Assembly (NCBI GenBank): GCA_964030475.1
Contig: CAXIPT010000005.1
Span: 6,123,546-6,187,545 of the forward strand
DNA length: 64,000 nucleotides
Source of the DNA: Tethya wilhelma
Taxonomy: Eukaryota; Porifera; Demospongiae; Tethyida; Tethyidae
Direction: 5' to 3'
Each line of letters begins with the position of its first letter. The stretch's first letter is position 1. The notes beneath the pieces were generated by a model. That model saw only the letters and a program-made list of their open reading frames with translations. It was not told where the DNA came from and did not search any database. Shown here piece after piece: positions 11,439 through 26,400 of this stretch. A program made the position numbers and the translations under genes.

Positions 11439-14400
11439 ATGCTGGAAGGCTACATTACCCCGCTACTGATGTCGTACATTGACAAGTACGTCAAGAACAT
11501 CAAACCGTCCGACCTCCAGCTGTCATTCTGGGGAGGAGATGCCGTGCTGAGAAACCTAGAGCTAAAGCTGGAAGTACTGGAGAGGGAACTGAGCGTCCCG
11601 CTGGAGTTCAAGAGCGGTAAGATACGTGAACTGGTGCTGCACATACCGTGGAATGCCATAGCTTCCACTCCGGTCGAAATAACTATCAGAGATATGGAGT
11701 TTGTCGTGAAACTCAGAGACGTCCGTCTCAACAGTGCACAATCATCTGATGCAACCGACTCGTCTGAAAACAAACAATCAGCATCTAAACCCAAACCACC
11801 TCCTGTGGACTCTAACGAACAAACCCCTGGCTATCTCCAAGGGTATCTCAGTCGAATATCCAACAACGTACTCATTAACATTCAAAACCTGGTCATCAAG
11901 GTGATAGAAGAGGAGTGTGACATGATGCTGAGCCTGAACATCGGGGCGGTCAAGTACTACACTGCAGACGAGGCCTGGCAGAAGAAATTCATCTACACAG
12001 ACTACCTTGAAGACAGCTACTCCATCAACAAGGTGGTGGAGGTGACAGACATGGCCGTCCATCTTCACGCTCTCGATGAAGGAGGGAAGAACACAGTTGG
12101 TTCCTCGCATGATCCTTTCGTCCAGCGATGCTCCTTTATGATGCGTCTAAAGTCGGAATATCGTGGGAAGGCATTGTTGAAGAAGACAGTGAATGTTTTG
12201 TTTGAATCGATCGCATTTTCGGTTGACGAGAAGCAGTTTTGTTTGTACCTCCACCTCATGGACTGGCTGCTAGCCATGTACTACTCTGGTAAACATCTTA
12301 AAGGAAGAGACGACCTTATTGCTGGTGGGGATCCATCGTCAGAGTCACCAAGCCATCATCACAGCGAGAGCTCACCTGCTAGAAACAGCCAATCAGATCC
12401 GTTAGATAAAGGTCAGAGTTCAAATTCAAATGACAGTAGTGGATTGTCAGCTGCCGAAGGTCAGGGATGGGGGGCGTGGGTCATGTCATTTGTGGGTGGA
12501 GTCGAAGAAGAGGGACAAGAGGGTGACTCACAATCGTCCAAATCTAAAGACGTGGAGAAAACTGCACCAAGTTCTACATTCGCGATATTTGCCAAGACAG
12601 TAACAGTCATACTGAAGGTCACACACCAAGTTCAGACTCCAATGTTCTATTCCGTGCAATCCTTGACCAGTCCTGTTCTCCATGTCACCTTCACCTCCTG
12701 TCTGGCTCAGTTGGACAAGGTACCACTGACCAACCTGTTCCTGTTCTCCGTGGGAATAAAGACGGTGGACGCCACCATCTTGGGTCTCTGTCCCTGTGTG
12801 AAGAGACTGCCATCATCATGGAGACGAGCCAGTGCCTCCAACATCACTGATAGAAATGAACAGGTACTTGTGTGTGTGCCTCCTTTTTTGGGGGGTCGAG
12901 TGTGTAGGAAAAACAAGCCTTCAAACTTAGACAATATGTATATTTCCTCCTTGCACTTTGTATGCTTCTATGTGCACACATACTTGTATCAGTCTGTGTG
13001 TTGGTGTTGTAAAACCATCAAGTGATTGTGAAGACTACCTTACTTCCAGGTGGCAGTGTTTTCAATGGGTTCCCTAGGAACACAAGAGGACTCCTCAAGC
13101 ACTGACTTTCTAAGCCGAAGTCTCTTTGATACTCAGTCTGATTCCAGTACCATTGAGCTACCACCATTATCGGAATCAGACCTGACCAAGCTCGGTGAAC
13201 CGTTCAGTGCGATATGGTTCACGTACCTCTATTTTGATGTTGGTCAGTCTCGTACCATTGAAGAATGTACCGAGCAGCTACATATTGGTGAGATCAAGGC
13301 ATCCTTTAGTCCCGATGTCATCCACAGACTACAGCACTTCATTGGGGCCTTCCAGAAATCTACTGAGGCCAATCCTATCTTTTCAGAAGGTATATAATTG
13401 TGCGCACACTGTCGTTCATTTTCAACACATATTCACGTGCCTAGGTTTGCACACTTACAACACACTAAGAAGTGAAATAGTCAGATTTTGAAAGTCAACT
13501 TTTGTCCTAGAAACTAACATTTGACTGGTGGTTTCTAATAATTTTATGTTATACTTTCTACGTACCACATTCAGGTATGGTTGTCATTGGCGACCCGAAG
13601 GCTGAGACACTATTCAAGATCCACATTCGTGGAGGCGTGGCAACTCTCACTCCAAACACACACTACCTCTCCCAGCATGGAGGGGGCGTGGTCACAGATG
13701 GGACACCGTCGAAACCTCTCACTCCAAAGCAGAAGAAATGTAACTCCTCAGACAAGCTCTCCTCCATCACTGCACTCTGTGCTGTGTGTGCTGGTGTAGA
13801 TGTCCACATCAACCAACCAATGTACAGGGGAAACGCCACTGCAGACATTCCACAGAAGTTTCAGCTACGAGCTACGTTGAGAGATCTTCAACTTGGACTG
13901 ATAAAGAGCACCTCCTTCAGTCAATGTCTCAACTCCTCCACTGAGCTGCTAGCCAATGGAGGCGAGACTGTTAGCAACTTTAACCAGTTCCTATCTTTAC
14001 CTTGTCTTGAGATAAACCAGCACTCCAGAACTCACGGACAAGATGAAACAAAGTCCTCTTACCTTCAAATCACCTGTGCTAGCATCTCTACCTCGCTGTC
14101 GCTGGTACAGATATCAAAGCTCCTGCTTATCGGAGGATCTTGGACAAGGGACAACCTCTCTCTGACTCCGCCCACTTCTACTGATCTTTCACGATATGGA
14201 CACGCCCATCTTTCATTGGCCGATGTCACTGTGACTAGATCCAGTACAAACCAGTTTAGCCAGTATTCAGTTCTCGTTGACGAGTTAAGGGGAGCTGTTG
14301 TCACAGAGTCAGACTCCCATAAACTAGGACAGCTGGTGCCAGTTCTCTACGGTCCACTGAACACAGATGAATGGACGTTCATTGAAGCATATCATCGTAC

Positions 14401-17400
14401 GAGAGGGACGACTAAGACAACCTCCAGAGCACCAGGAAGACTGCTGGAGATGATTGTTGCCCTTCCTTCCAAGCAATTGCAAGGTATATAGGTGTAGCAT
14501 GTTGTAGATTGAGAAATTTTGTCTGCAGAATTTTAAATGTCGTAAGTTGAATGTCGTATGTTGAATGTTTAATGTCATAATTTTTACCTTATTTTTGGTA
14601 TTTAATTTTCACTATTTTGGGTGACACTAGTTTATAGGTTAAAAAATGTAATGGAGTTTGTAATATTTTCCTCATGTACAGACCAGCTGTTCCCTTCCAT
14701 CCAAGTGAGTGTTGCTGGATGTGGGCTGTGTCTGGAACCAGTGCTCGTTGACTTCATTAAGCACATACCGTTAGTTTCCATGGCAACAGATACCATGCCC
14801 ACAAGTTCTATTCAACCTATGACCTCACCTTCCACTCTTCCGTTTCCTGGCCCCGCCTCTCATCACACCATCACACCCTCACTGGTATCAGAGCCTGTGG
14901 ATGAAACGGACAAGAACAAGAAAAACTGGTTTTCATTTCTCAAGTGTTATGTTGCCAAGGTAAGCAGAGGCATTTGCAGCAAGTCCTTTGGTTCAAACAA
15001 GCGACTCTTTGAAATGTCTTTCTAGAAGTTGTCCTCTTCTAGAAAGATTTTATTTGCACTGTTACTCTAGGGGATTAGAATTTTCATCCTTCGTACTGTA
15101 TATAGATAATTTCTCTCACCATTTTCATCTTTTCTCCTCCTTCAGATCCAGATCAGGCCAGTGCTGGTCGTAGCTCCCAACGGTGGTGGCTCCGCTAGCA
15201 GTGTGGTCTCTCCCTCCAGGCTCCCTCTCAATCCAGACTTCCCCATCCTTTCTCATTTGGCGTCCTCTTCAGACCACACCGCCTCGTTAGTGCTCTCCTT
15301 CCCGGGACTCTCATTTCTGACGGCCAAGAGTACGATTCTAGACGAACCCGTCCCCATGGAAAGGTCAAAGGACACCTTCCCATGGGACTGTACGCTGGAA
15401 CACCTCTCCCTGTTCACGGTCATCGGGGGTTGTCCTCGCTACGTGTTGCACCCCCTCACCGTGAAGGCCACCATGGCCCCCCAACAGGAGGGGACCGGAG
15501 TGACAGTCCACACGGAGAGCATGGTGGTGGCTTTGTCAAAGAAACAGGTATCAGGTCATTGTACTAGACCAGCTCTTGTTTTGTTTTCTAAGCACCATTT
15601 GCACATTATGTAGTGATTTGGTATAAACCATGCATGCTGCATGCAGCTGCCAGCTTTCCTAGGCTGTATCTCTGCCCAAGTGCTAGTAACCACGTACTGC
15701 ATTCTCTGATTGTACATCTACAGCTGTCTCTCATTAAAGATGTGGTAGGAAGTCTTCTTGAAGCCATTTCTTCTCTGCGTCGGTCGGGCTGTGACCCACC
15801 GGAGATGGAGGCAGAAGACTCGGGGGTGATTCTCTCAGAATCTGTGCAGCAAGTGGACCGCTATCCGCCGTCCATCATATCCTCACGTTCTTATTCTCCA
15901 ATTAATGCCCAGACCATGTCCGAAATCAGCACGGCATCGTCAAACACCTTTCAAGGATTTTCAACTCTCTGGGTCCAACTGCTTGTGTCCAAACTCTCTC
16001 TAGTAATGTATGGTCGGGCTTCTTGTGAGCGTATCGCAACGGACAATAACGTATCCAGTAGTTACACCACACCTCTTACCAGTCCTTCGACTCTGAATCA
16101 AGATGGCAGTCCTCATGATAATGATGATGGAAGCTGTCGAATGAAACCAGCTGGAGAAAGGACAGCTGCAGTGAAACTCTCGCTAGATGTGGACGGTCTC
16201 TCGTTTCAAGTGGACGTCCAGGAGAAATGCACCGACCTCATTTTCAAACTCTCTTCCATGGAGTGTAGCTACCTGAAGAAGGCCAATCCTCTAGTGCTCG
16301 ACTCCTGGATCCCCTTTCTTCCATCGTCCAATGGGAAGCTGTTCTCTTCGATCTCCTCTCTCCTCCCGGAGGACATGAGACCCCCGCTGATGTTTGGAGG
16401 TCCTCTCAATCCGGTCTCCTCTCCACAGCATTCTAAACTGCAGCCAAACTTTGTCCACATCACTGCTAAACTGCCTCAAGGACAGCCGCATAAGGTGGCC
16501 GATATCTCTGTACGAGTGCGTCCATTTGAGCTGGTGGCATGGCTGCCTCTTTCTCAGCTGCTGACAGATCTTCTCCCTGAAAACAAAGGCATTGCTACTT
16601 CACGGGTAAAGACTGGCTCTGTCTCGTCTGAGAGCAGTAGGCAGTCGTCTTGGCCTCGTCTTGAAATGTCTCTGGAGTGTTTTGGCATTATTCTTCCAAG
16701 TGAGGACTATTTGAATGTCTTGTTGGTCAATTCTGGTGGAATACAAGTGACCTCAACACTGGAATATGCCGGTCCTGATGTCAGGTTGATCACTAATCAT
16801 AGCGCTTTCAAGAAGCTCTCTCAGCTTTCAGTTGATAAGAAGGCCCCTCCGTTGCCTGCTTATCAGCTGGAAGCATTCTCCATTTCTCTCTCAGGAATCA
16901 CAAGAAAGAGTTCCAATGTGTAAGTAATATCCTTCACTGCTACAGACACAGTTCATATTTTGTTTCTTTTCATTCTCTTTCTTTCTCTCTTTCCCTCTCT
17001 TTCTAGTACCAAGACACTTCTCTGTGCTAGTGCTGGTGAATTCAAGATGGTGTACACCCCACCCCTCTACTACAGTTCTCCCTTACCTCCTCCATCTTCT
17101 TCCACTATTAGTTCTCTTGTTCAACTCCAAACACCAGCTCTGGGGAGGCAGACCAGCTGCCTATCTCTGCTAGCAGCAGGTCACTCCGTGGAGGCTAACT
17201 TCATCTCTGATGTGACTGTTGTTGTAGGACCAGATCAGGTCAGTAGATGCATGTCATTTGTATGTATGTATGCTGACAATACTAGAGACCGCCCATTCTA
17301 TTGTGTGTGCTATTGCCTCAATAGTCCCATTGTTGTGTAATCACATGTATGGTTTGTAGGTGGGGTGTGTTTGTGAGGTGTTCCACTCCAACAAGCTGAC

Positions 17401-20400
17401 ATCAATGTCCAGACATGATGATGCACCTTCCTCTGATGAAGACACAAGACAGCCTCTTGCTGCCACCACTCCAAGCAAGCTTCTCCTCACTGGAAGATCG
17501 TTATCACTCTTTCTATTGGCAGCTTCCAATGCAACACCAACTGAAGAAGAGTCTGTTGCCATCGCAACCCCTCTTCTCCAAGCAGTGGTCTATAATCCGT
17601 TGGTTTCCTTTCAGTCGACCAACAAAGACAGCAAGATGGAAGCATCTTGTTTCAACATGGCTGTCAGCTATACCAATCAACTCTGTACAATGGGTAGGTA
17701 TATGGCTAACTTTACTGTTTCATATTGTACAAAAAATGTCAACTTCTCCTTTTCTGCTGTCTTTACTGCAGCGTATTCAGAGCTAGTTGATACTCAGAGT
17801 GCTCAAGACATCTTGAAATGGCAGCTGCTGGAGACAAGGAGAGGGAAGCTGGTCGATAAGAGCAGTCTTCCTGCTAATCTGCTCAGCATGAGTTGGTCTC
17901 ATAGCAAAGCTGACGATGTTGAAAGTGGCAATGCAGCTGGTGTGGTGTCGGTAGACATTGGAAGACCTCTAAAACTTTCTCTCTCTCCATTTTTACTCCA
18001 ACAACTCAACAAACTGTTGCACCATCTTCTGAGCATGCTCAGTTCGCAGCCGCCTCCAGTAGAAGAGGAACAGAAAACAGCAGCTGTAGAAGAGAGGAAT
18101 AATTCTAGCCTGTATCTGACTCCTCAGAAAGATGACAGTCCACTCAAAGAAGATAAAATAAAGAGAAGTACTTCAACTGAATTCACGCTAGCTACATCCC
18201 AGCTGTTGGTTGAGCTGCTTCTAGAACGTGAGCCTAATTCTGATGACTCTCCACAGCTGGCCAACCAAGAGACAGATGTCCTCCTTCAAGGAGAAGATTC
18301 TTTCAGCCATGCTACACACAGCAGCTGCAAACAAGGCCTGATGTTGGCTTGGGATGAACTAGTAGTCACTCTCCCAGCTGCTGCTACCAGCAATAGCACA
18401 GCTGACCTTCTTGTTAGTGGACTCCAGCTGGTATCTCTGTTTGGAGAAGAAGACAGCTGCTTCATTGTACCACCTATTCAACTCAGCTGTCTTATTTCCC
18501 ATCATTTACCCATCTCTTCATATGACAGGTGTGTACAATAAGATGCATGGTACAGTACATTTGTTCCCAGACTCTCTCCTTTACACAAAATTAATAGAAA
18601 GGAAAAGAAGACTATATTTTTATCACTGTGTACGTACATGGATTCTTGATGGTTTTATGATGTGCTCTCAGGTCTAGCACTGATGTAAAGCTGTCCAGTG
18701 AGTTGGTGAAACTCTCTGTTAGTCAGAAGACTGTTGATCTGCTCTCTAAAGTGGTTCAAACATTCTCAGAGGCCTTGCAACGAGAGCAGCAGCTGCCTCC
18801 TCCTAGTCCAGCTGAACCATTTCCAGAGAAACAGAGCAGAGAAGAGAGTGCTCACAAGACGATCTCCTTTAAGGACGATTTAAGGACAGCTGACTTCAAA
18901 TATGTTGTGGATGAATCAGGTATGACAGCCTGTGGATGGCAAGGAAAGGTTAAGATTACTATAATTATAGCGGGAAATTTTCGTAGTTCAAAATTTCATG
19001 TGAATCAGTAAAAGAGTGCCAGGAAAAAATTTCACAGTTTTATTTTTCGTATATTCGAACGGCATACGAAAAATAGGAAATTTTCCCGCTATATTATGGT
19101 ATTGTTATAACTAACCAAGATCCCTCTCATTCTCCAGCTGTTCCTCAGATGCCTGCAGCTGGTGATATCCTCTTCCACAATGGAAGCCCTGAAACTCCAC
19201 CCACAATGATGTGGCAGTATGGAGAACCTCGGGTGGTTGCTAGGCTGCACGTACTACCGGTACCTTTCAATATTACTAATGAAGAGGATGCTCCTGTTGA
19301 TATTAAGGTATGAATATTCATGCTAATGCTGATCATTATTGTTCACAACATTGTATTTCCATTTTCAGATTGAATGCAGTCTGGAGTATTGGAATGAGTC
19401 TAAACGAATGTTTAATAAACTGGCACACTTTTACATCTCCGAGGTCTCAAGTGCCGAATGGTCCCTCCCACTTTCTGAAGCCACACCCACTATAGCGTCT
19501 CGTATTTGGAGGATTTGTTTGAACCATCTAGAGTGGATGGACGAAGATGAACTCGAGGTGGTCACGCTAAGCAGGTGAGTCACCTGAAAATCACATGACT
19601 GTCACATGATTATTGATAATGTGTGTGTGTTGTCAGGGGGAATGCAACCAGTGGAGCCGAAGAGCCTGTATCTCTCTCATCTGTTGTGTCCCCCCTCTCT
19701 CTGGCTGCTAGTACAAAGGTCGACTCCATCTTTTCTCAACAGTTCATCCCTAGTTTCTCTCTCTCCTTTCTCTGTCAAGAAATGGAGGCTACCCTTCTTC
19801 ACACTGTCCCTTCTGCTGCTACTGACTCCACATACAATGGCTACCAACTTCTGTCAATCTCATCTTCTCCTCAGGAGCTGTTTCAAATGAAAGCAACTGA
19901 TGTCAGCTGCCATTTCATGCACACTGACGGCTCCTCTACAGCTATTCAAGTATGTATCAGCTTGGGGTTAGCACTATTAGACCTTTTCCTAACCATAATT
20001 ATATAGGTGAGATTTAGTGTGGCGGGTAGCTATTTTCCTCCTATACTATTATGTGGTAGGCTGGGGAAAATCACAGTATACCCCATACTATCAAATCTAC
20101 TGTGGCGTACGTGTACCAGCTGTTATTGATATTTCCATACCTGTACCTAGCTTGGGTTATGTGCCTTTATCTCATGATCATTGTGCCCTCTTGGTGTAAT
20201 AGGCTGGAGGAACTGTTTCACTGGACTATGTTGATTTCCGCCATCTTGTTTGGAGTACAGCTGTCCATCCCACTGGCATTATGATGGACTGGAGCTATGC
20301 TCAAACCACCAAGGTATCATTAATGGTTGATCAATTATAATTATTGATACACACTTTATACTGTATACTGTTAACTGTATACAGCGCACAGCGCACAGTG

Positions 20401-23400
20401 CACAGCGCACAGCGCACAGTTAACTGTATACTGTTAACTGTATACAGCGCACAGCGCACAGTTAACTGTATACTGTTAACTGTATACAGCGCACAGCGCA
20501 CAGTGCACAGTTAACTGTTTACTGTATACTGTTAACTGTATACAGCGCACAGTGCACAGTGCACAGTGCACAGTGCACAGTTAACTGTATACTGTATACT
20601 GTTAACTGTATACAGCGCACAGCGCACAGCGCACAGTTAACTGTATACTGTTAACTGTATACAGCGCACAGCGCACAGTGCACAGCGCACAGTGCACAGT
20701 TAACTGTATACTGTTAACTGTTCACTGTATACTGTATATAATTGACTATAGAATGACTTTGATTCTACTCACATACAGCTTCCTGAAGTGTCTGTTGGTT
20801 TGAAGTGCAGTCCAGCTGTTGTCCAACTCAGTCAAGGTCTACTGCACACAGTTTCCATGACTACCACTGCATGGAGACTGGGTACTCTTGATGAAGGTGG
20901 GATCAAAGGTCATCTTCTCAATGCTTACATCATTTGTAACGACACCTTGCAAGACTTGCACATCAAGCAGGCCTCCACTGATGAAGATCTGTTATTGCTT
21001 AGCAACAGTTGCCTTGGTTATAGCTGGCGATCATATCAGTGTACCTTACAGGTGTGTTCATTGTGTATCTTCACCATCACATTTTGAGTCTGGTCATGTT
21101 TCGAGTTATAACTAATCATGTTTAAGTTATAACTGCTCGTGTTTGAGTTATAACTGCTCATGTTTGAGTTATAACTGCTCATGTTGAGTTATAACTGCTC
21201 ATGTTGAGTTACAACTGCTCATGTTTGAGTTATAACTGCTCATGTTTGAGTTATACCTGTTCTTGGTTAACAGGAATTACAGGTTTGTCTGGTTGTGGAC
21301 GGCAGCTGGAGATGGAGTAAACCATTCTCTATTGACAGTGCTGGTGTTCACAAAGTACAGCTGTCCATTGCCCATCAGCTGGCTACACTGTATGTGAAGG
21401 TGGAGGATATTGGAGGCATCCAGAAGCAAGTGAGGCTGCATACATGCACCCTTTGCTGTTGGCATGTTTGGAAGTGATGGCATCCATTGTATAGGTCGTC
21501 TTCTTTGGTTGTTGGAAGCTGTTCTCTTCTCTCCACTTTCCCTTGGAGGTGCAGCTGTGTGCTCCTCACAGAGAAGCAGACCCTGAATCATCAGCTCTGA
21601 CTGACTTTACTCTTCCTTCCCAAGCCAGCCTCCCTTCCATCCTAGCAGCTGATAGCCACCTGTCTGGTGTCAGAATAAGACTCTCCAAAGATCAGCCATG
21701 GTCCAAAGCTTATCCCCTCGGTACCAGCACACAGGAGTGGACCAGGCCACAGCTATTGGCAGAGGTAGTGTGTGTGCATGCAAAAATGTTGATTGTTTTT
21801 TGAGACAAGATTGTGTTTTAATTGTATGCTCAGTTTGAGAATTGTTCTGGTGAGATAATTCACTGTTGGTACAACATTCGACCCATGGACTCTACAGCTG
21901 TCACTCCCTGGGGAAATAAGGTAGGTATAGACATACACATGTCACATTATTGGCAAGACAATATGATTCATGTGTCCACCATGTTGTTAGGTCACTGTGT
22001 CTCCTCTGTTTGTGGTCACTAACCATCTTCCTTTCGACCTCACCATGGCTGTTAGCGACACCCAGCCTCTCCCTGCCCTGCCTGGAGACCTCCATCCTCC
22101 CACCACAGTAGCTGTTAGTGACAACCAGTCAGCTGCACTATCACCTGCACCTCTGGTATTGCAAGGAAATGGAGCAGCTGTTCCTCTCTACTCCTTCAAT
22201 GCTGATGTGTGGTATAATGTCAAACTCTCCTGCTGTGAAGCGGCAGCTGCTAGTTCAGAACCTCCTCTTGCACTTTCTACGTTTCTCCTTCAACATTTGC
22301 CGCTGTCTTCTGCACAAGATGGCCGTCCTTTTAAACCGGCAACTGCTTTCCTCTCTCTACCTCTACAAGATGGCTCTTCTTGCTGTGTCCATGCAGCTCT
22401 GCTCAGGAATAGTCTGAACACCATTGCTGTTGAGTTGAGAGCCGAGAACGTCTTGGTGAGCCACTGTCCTGGTGTGTCTGTACAACTGGTGGAGATGATC
22501 TCTACTGCTGGAGCTGAACACAAACTGAGTGTAGGAGATGTGATAGAGGATGAGAAGAGAGAGAGGGTGACAGTTTTAGAACCTTTTGATGAAACTGTGA
22601 TGGTCCAGAAACAAGTGAGTGGTTGCTATGGTAACACGCATGTGCATGTACGTCGTAGACATCTAATAGTGGTTGCTATGGTAACACACATGTATGCATG
22701 TACATAGCTTTATTAAGTTGCAATTTTTTTTCAAACAGTTTAGCATACAGGTTGATCACCATGGCAACCAGTTCAGTTCAGATACACTCTATCTGCCTAT
22801 GCTGCTGGAATCAGATAAGGGTTCAAAGTCCAAAGATAATGATGATGTCATCCTAAAGAGTACAGTGGTCCAATTGAAGCCACACAATGTCAAGAATGAC
22901 TCTGAGGACTGCGATCAGTTGAACGTAAGTTTGTCGTGTGACTAAAGTGGGAAAGTTTATAAGAAATAATCTGCTATATTTTTCCATAATTGTAATCTCC
23001 ATAATTCATCTTATTATTCTCTCGACCTCCTTTTACAGTTGCTGATGGCTCAACTCCTCCTGTCATTTTCCCGCCAAGACCGGGCTTTGACTACCACCAT
23101 CAAACCAGCCTTTGTCGTTCACAATACAATGGACCACACCCTCTGCATATGGCCGTGTGTCGTCCATAAAACTGACTCAGCACTTTCTTCTGATAAAGTA
23201 GGTATAGCCATTCAGTTGTCGCCTGGCGACTCGGCACCAATCGTATTCTGGGAGAGATCCTCTTCCACTGCCTCAAGTTCTGGTCAGCTCTGTGTCAGAG
23301 TATCCACCAAGGAAGGTACAGCTATGACATCATGGTCCATTTATCTCCCTCTCAGTTTTGTTCGTCGTTCGTTCTCACTTCCTGTTGGGTGTGGCTTTGT

Positions 23401-26400
23401 GCCATGTCTGTTGACCACACACGAGCGCGATGATGTCACATACCTAGTGATGTCACACGATCCCTCTCCGAGAATCAAGATTCAGAACTTGTGTCGCTCT
23501 GATTTTGAAATAGTAGGAGCTACCCCCTCTGCTAGCAGTAGATATATGTCCCCCCAGATAGTACCAGCTGGTCACGAGGTATACTATGAACCCCCGACGC
23601 TAGCTAAACTCTATCCCATGGTGTTTGATGAAGACATTGCTTCAGATAGAGACAAGAAGCTCTTCAAAGATGGCCAAAATGTGGCATTGAAATTACGTCT
23701 TAAAACTACAACAGCAACTAAAGTATCACCTCACCATCAAGGTACTGATAGTAGTAGCTCCTTTTCGTCTGCTGACAGCTGGAGTGCTTCTTTTCCTCTC
23801 TTCTATGATCAAGACAGAGTCCTGGAGGTGCCAGGAGGGGGCAGTGTCCTGGTTTCCATTGACAGACAAGGCCACGGTCTGTTCATTTCACTCTTACCAA
23901 CTGGAGGGGCTAGCGTTGCTCAGCTGGTTGACAGATACACAGGTCCAGCTGCACAAGATAAACTCTTGAACTTGCAAGTCAGGTGTGATTTGACAGAGCT
24001 GGTGGTGAGTTTGTGCGATGAAGTGAGCTCTCCGTCTTATATCAGTGAGGTTCTGAGGGTGATCGGAGATGGAGGCCAGCTGATATACTCACGGTCATCT
24101 CAAGAAGGAACAAGGATTGATTTCACACTCCAATCTCTGAGAATTGACAACATGACAGAGAAGAATGGTGCTGAATTTGCGGTGACTATGCTACCTCGAT
24201 TTCAGCATGCTGCAAGACCAAAACTAGTCCAAGAAGATCCACCACCGCTAGCAAAGCTGTTGGTACATTTCAGCGCCCATTCCAAGAACTTCATTGATTC
24301 ATTCCAGGTGTCACTGCAACCAGTAACCCTGCAAGTGGAAGACAATCTCCTTCACAAGTTGAGAAGTCTCATGCAGACATACTCCCTTCCAGGTGTCTTG
24401 AAGGAGATCCCAGAAGACAGTAGAATTGACCTCTCCATCCTCGTACCGTCACAGGTCCTACGTGAGGCTGAACTAGATGGTTCACCTCTTGTTGTTTCAA
24501 GTCTGGTGATCAAACCAACAGCAGTTTACCTCAAAGCCAGCGTGACCCTAAAAGCCTTTCTCTCTTGCAGTGACAGTCCCTTCAGGTTCCCTCACTACAA
24601 ACTGGACAACATCTACTCCAATTGGTCAGAAGTTTCGCAAGTGGTTGCAGCAAGATATGTCTCTACTACATTCATGCATATTGGATGGCTGTTGGGGTCT
24701 CTTGAACTGATTGGTAGCCCGGGTACCTTTATCCAGAGTATTGGCCGGGGATTGAGGGATCTTGTTAGTCTACCTTATGAGGGGATCACTAGAAGTCCGA
24801 GTCTATTCATTCTTGGAATTGGACGAGGGACAGCTTCGTTCTTCCGCGAGTGCTCCACAGGTGCTCTCACCTCTATAACCAATCTTGCATCAAGTATCTC
24901 TCGCAACATGGAGAGACTGTCCATGGATGCCGATCACATCTCCTACCAGGACCAGAAGAGGAAGGAACAGCCTGCGGGATTGACAAAGGGCGTCTCTAGC
25001 TTCGGTCTTAGTTTGATGAGTGCAGTTGCAGGGATAGTGGAACAGCCGATGCAGAGTGTTCAGAACATGGACTCCTCTTCCACGACAACTCTAGGAGCCA
25101 CAAGAAGCATCTTGACTGGTGTGGGCAAAGGACTGCTTGGAGCAGTAGCCAAACCAGTTGGAGGAGCCATGGAGCTCGTGTCACAGACAGGTCAAGGATT
25201 GATGCATGGTACTGGGCTGACTAGCAGACTAGTGCACAAGTCTCTCCACAGCAGCATCGAAGGGTATGCTGGAGCAGTAGCAAGGAGCAATTTACTCGCA
25301 ACGGTTACCAGTTACACCAGGTATAGTTGACTGAAAATTCCCCCAATTATTATATTATTCTTTGTTATGTTGTAGACATCTATAGGCATTTGTGACTGTA
25401 TCAGTGTTGTACAAATAACTTCATCCCCAGGCACCATAAGAGTAGCTTCTCTTGAGCCTGGGGACGAGGTTATGTTGTTGTTTGTTGCCTCTATAATCCA
25501 TTGGTTTCTCATCACGTATGATGGTTTTAGGTTCTTGGTTTCTCATCACTGTATGATGGTATAGGTTCTCAACACATTATCAAGAATATCTCAGCATAGG
25601 AAGGTCGTATACTTGTGACCAAAAAAATTACCTCTCCGCAATGGATAGCTAGTGACAGCTACTAGCTAGTCCATACAGTGTATATGGCACAGCACATGCA
25701 ATTTTAAGTAGTGTGCATTCTTCTACATGCATTGAATAATTATTATTTTTGTTATTTTTATATCAAAATTGAACTTAGCTAGCAGTAGCCTTAATTAACT
25801 AATACGTTTTTTCTTCAGTGTCATCATTAAAGTTTGCATAGCAACATTCAATCAGCTTTGATGCATCTGTTTGGACCTCATCCTGCATAATTATTATACA
25901 TGTCACAGACTCACAGTTTATGCAATGTCATTCACTGAAAATGATTTCAATACCTGTAGCACTCTGTGACATAATAAAACTTTGTGGAGATATCGAATCC
26001 ATTGAAAGTTGAAGCCACACCTATTGTATATGCACCCATGTTGTCAAAGTACAGCCAATCTCCAATATTCAATTCCGGCATCTCCAGTTCACATATTTTG
26101 TCTTTTGGGCAACATGTTTGACCCCATACAATACTGGGGTAGAGCTTTGAAGTGGGGTCGTGGTTTGACACTGGTTGCGGAAGGCTAAATAGCTCATCAA
26201 AAGTAAAAATATAATTAAAAGAACCATAGAGCCCTTCATTGATGTAGTACATAAATCCATGCTGTTTACCAACAGAGTGACAACACTCCAGCACTCTTTT
26301 CCCAATAACGTTTGTAGCTAAGACATGGGTTGAGCCAGCAAAATAGTTTCCTGTACATATTCAAAATTGCAAGTCGATCACAAGATGTACTATTATGGTT

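Noticed and set aside
20340..20745. Heptamer array considered as a CRISPR array
   Set aside because: There are no unique spacers and the units are 7 bases; it is an intronic minisatellite in a eukaryotic gene.
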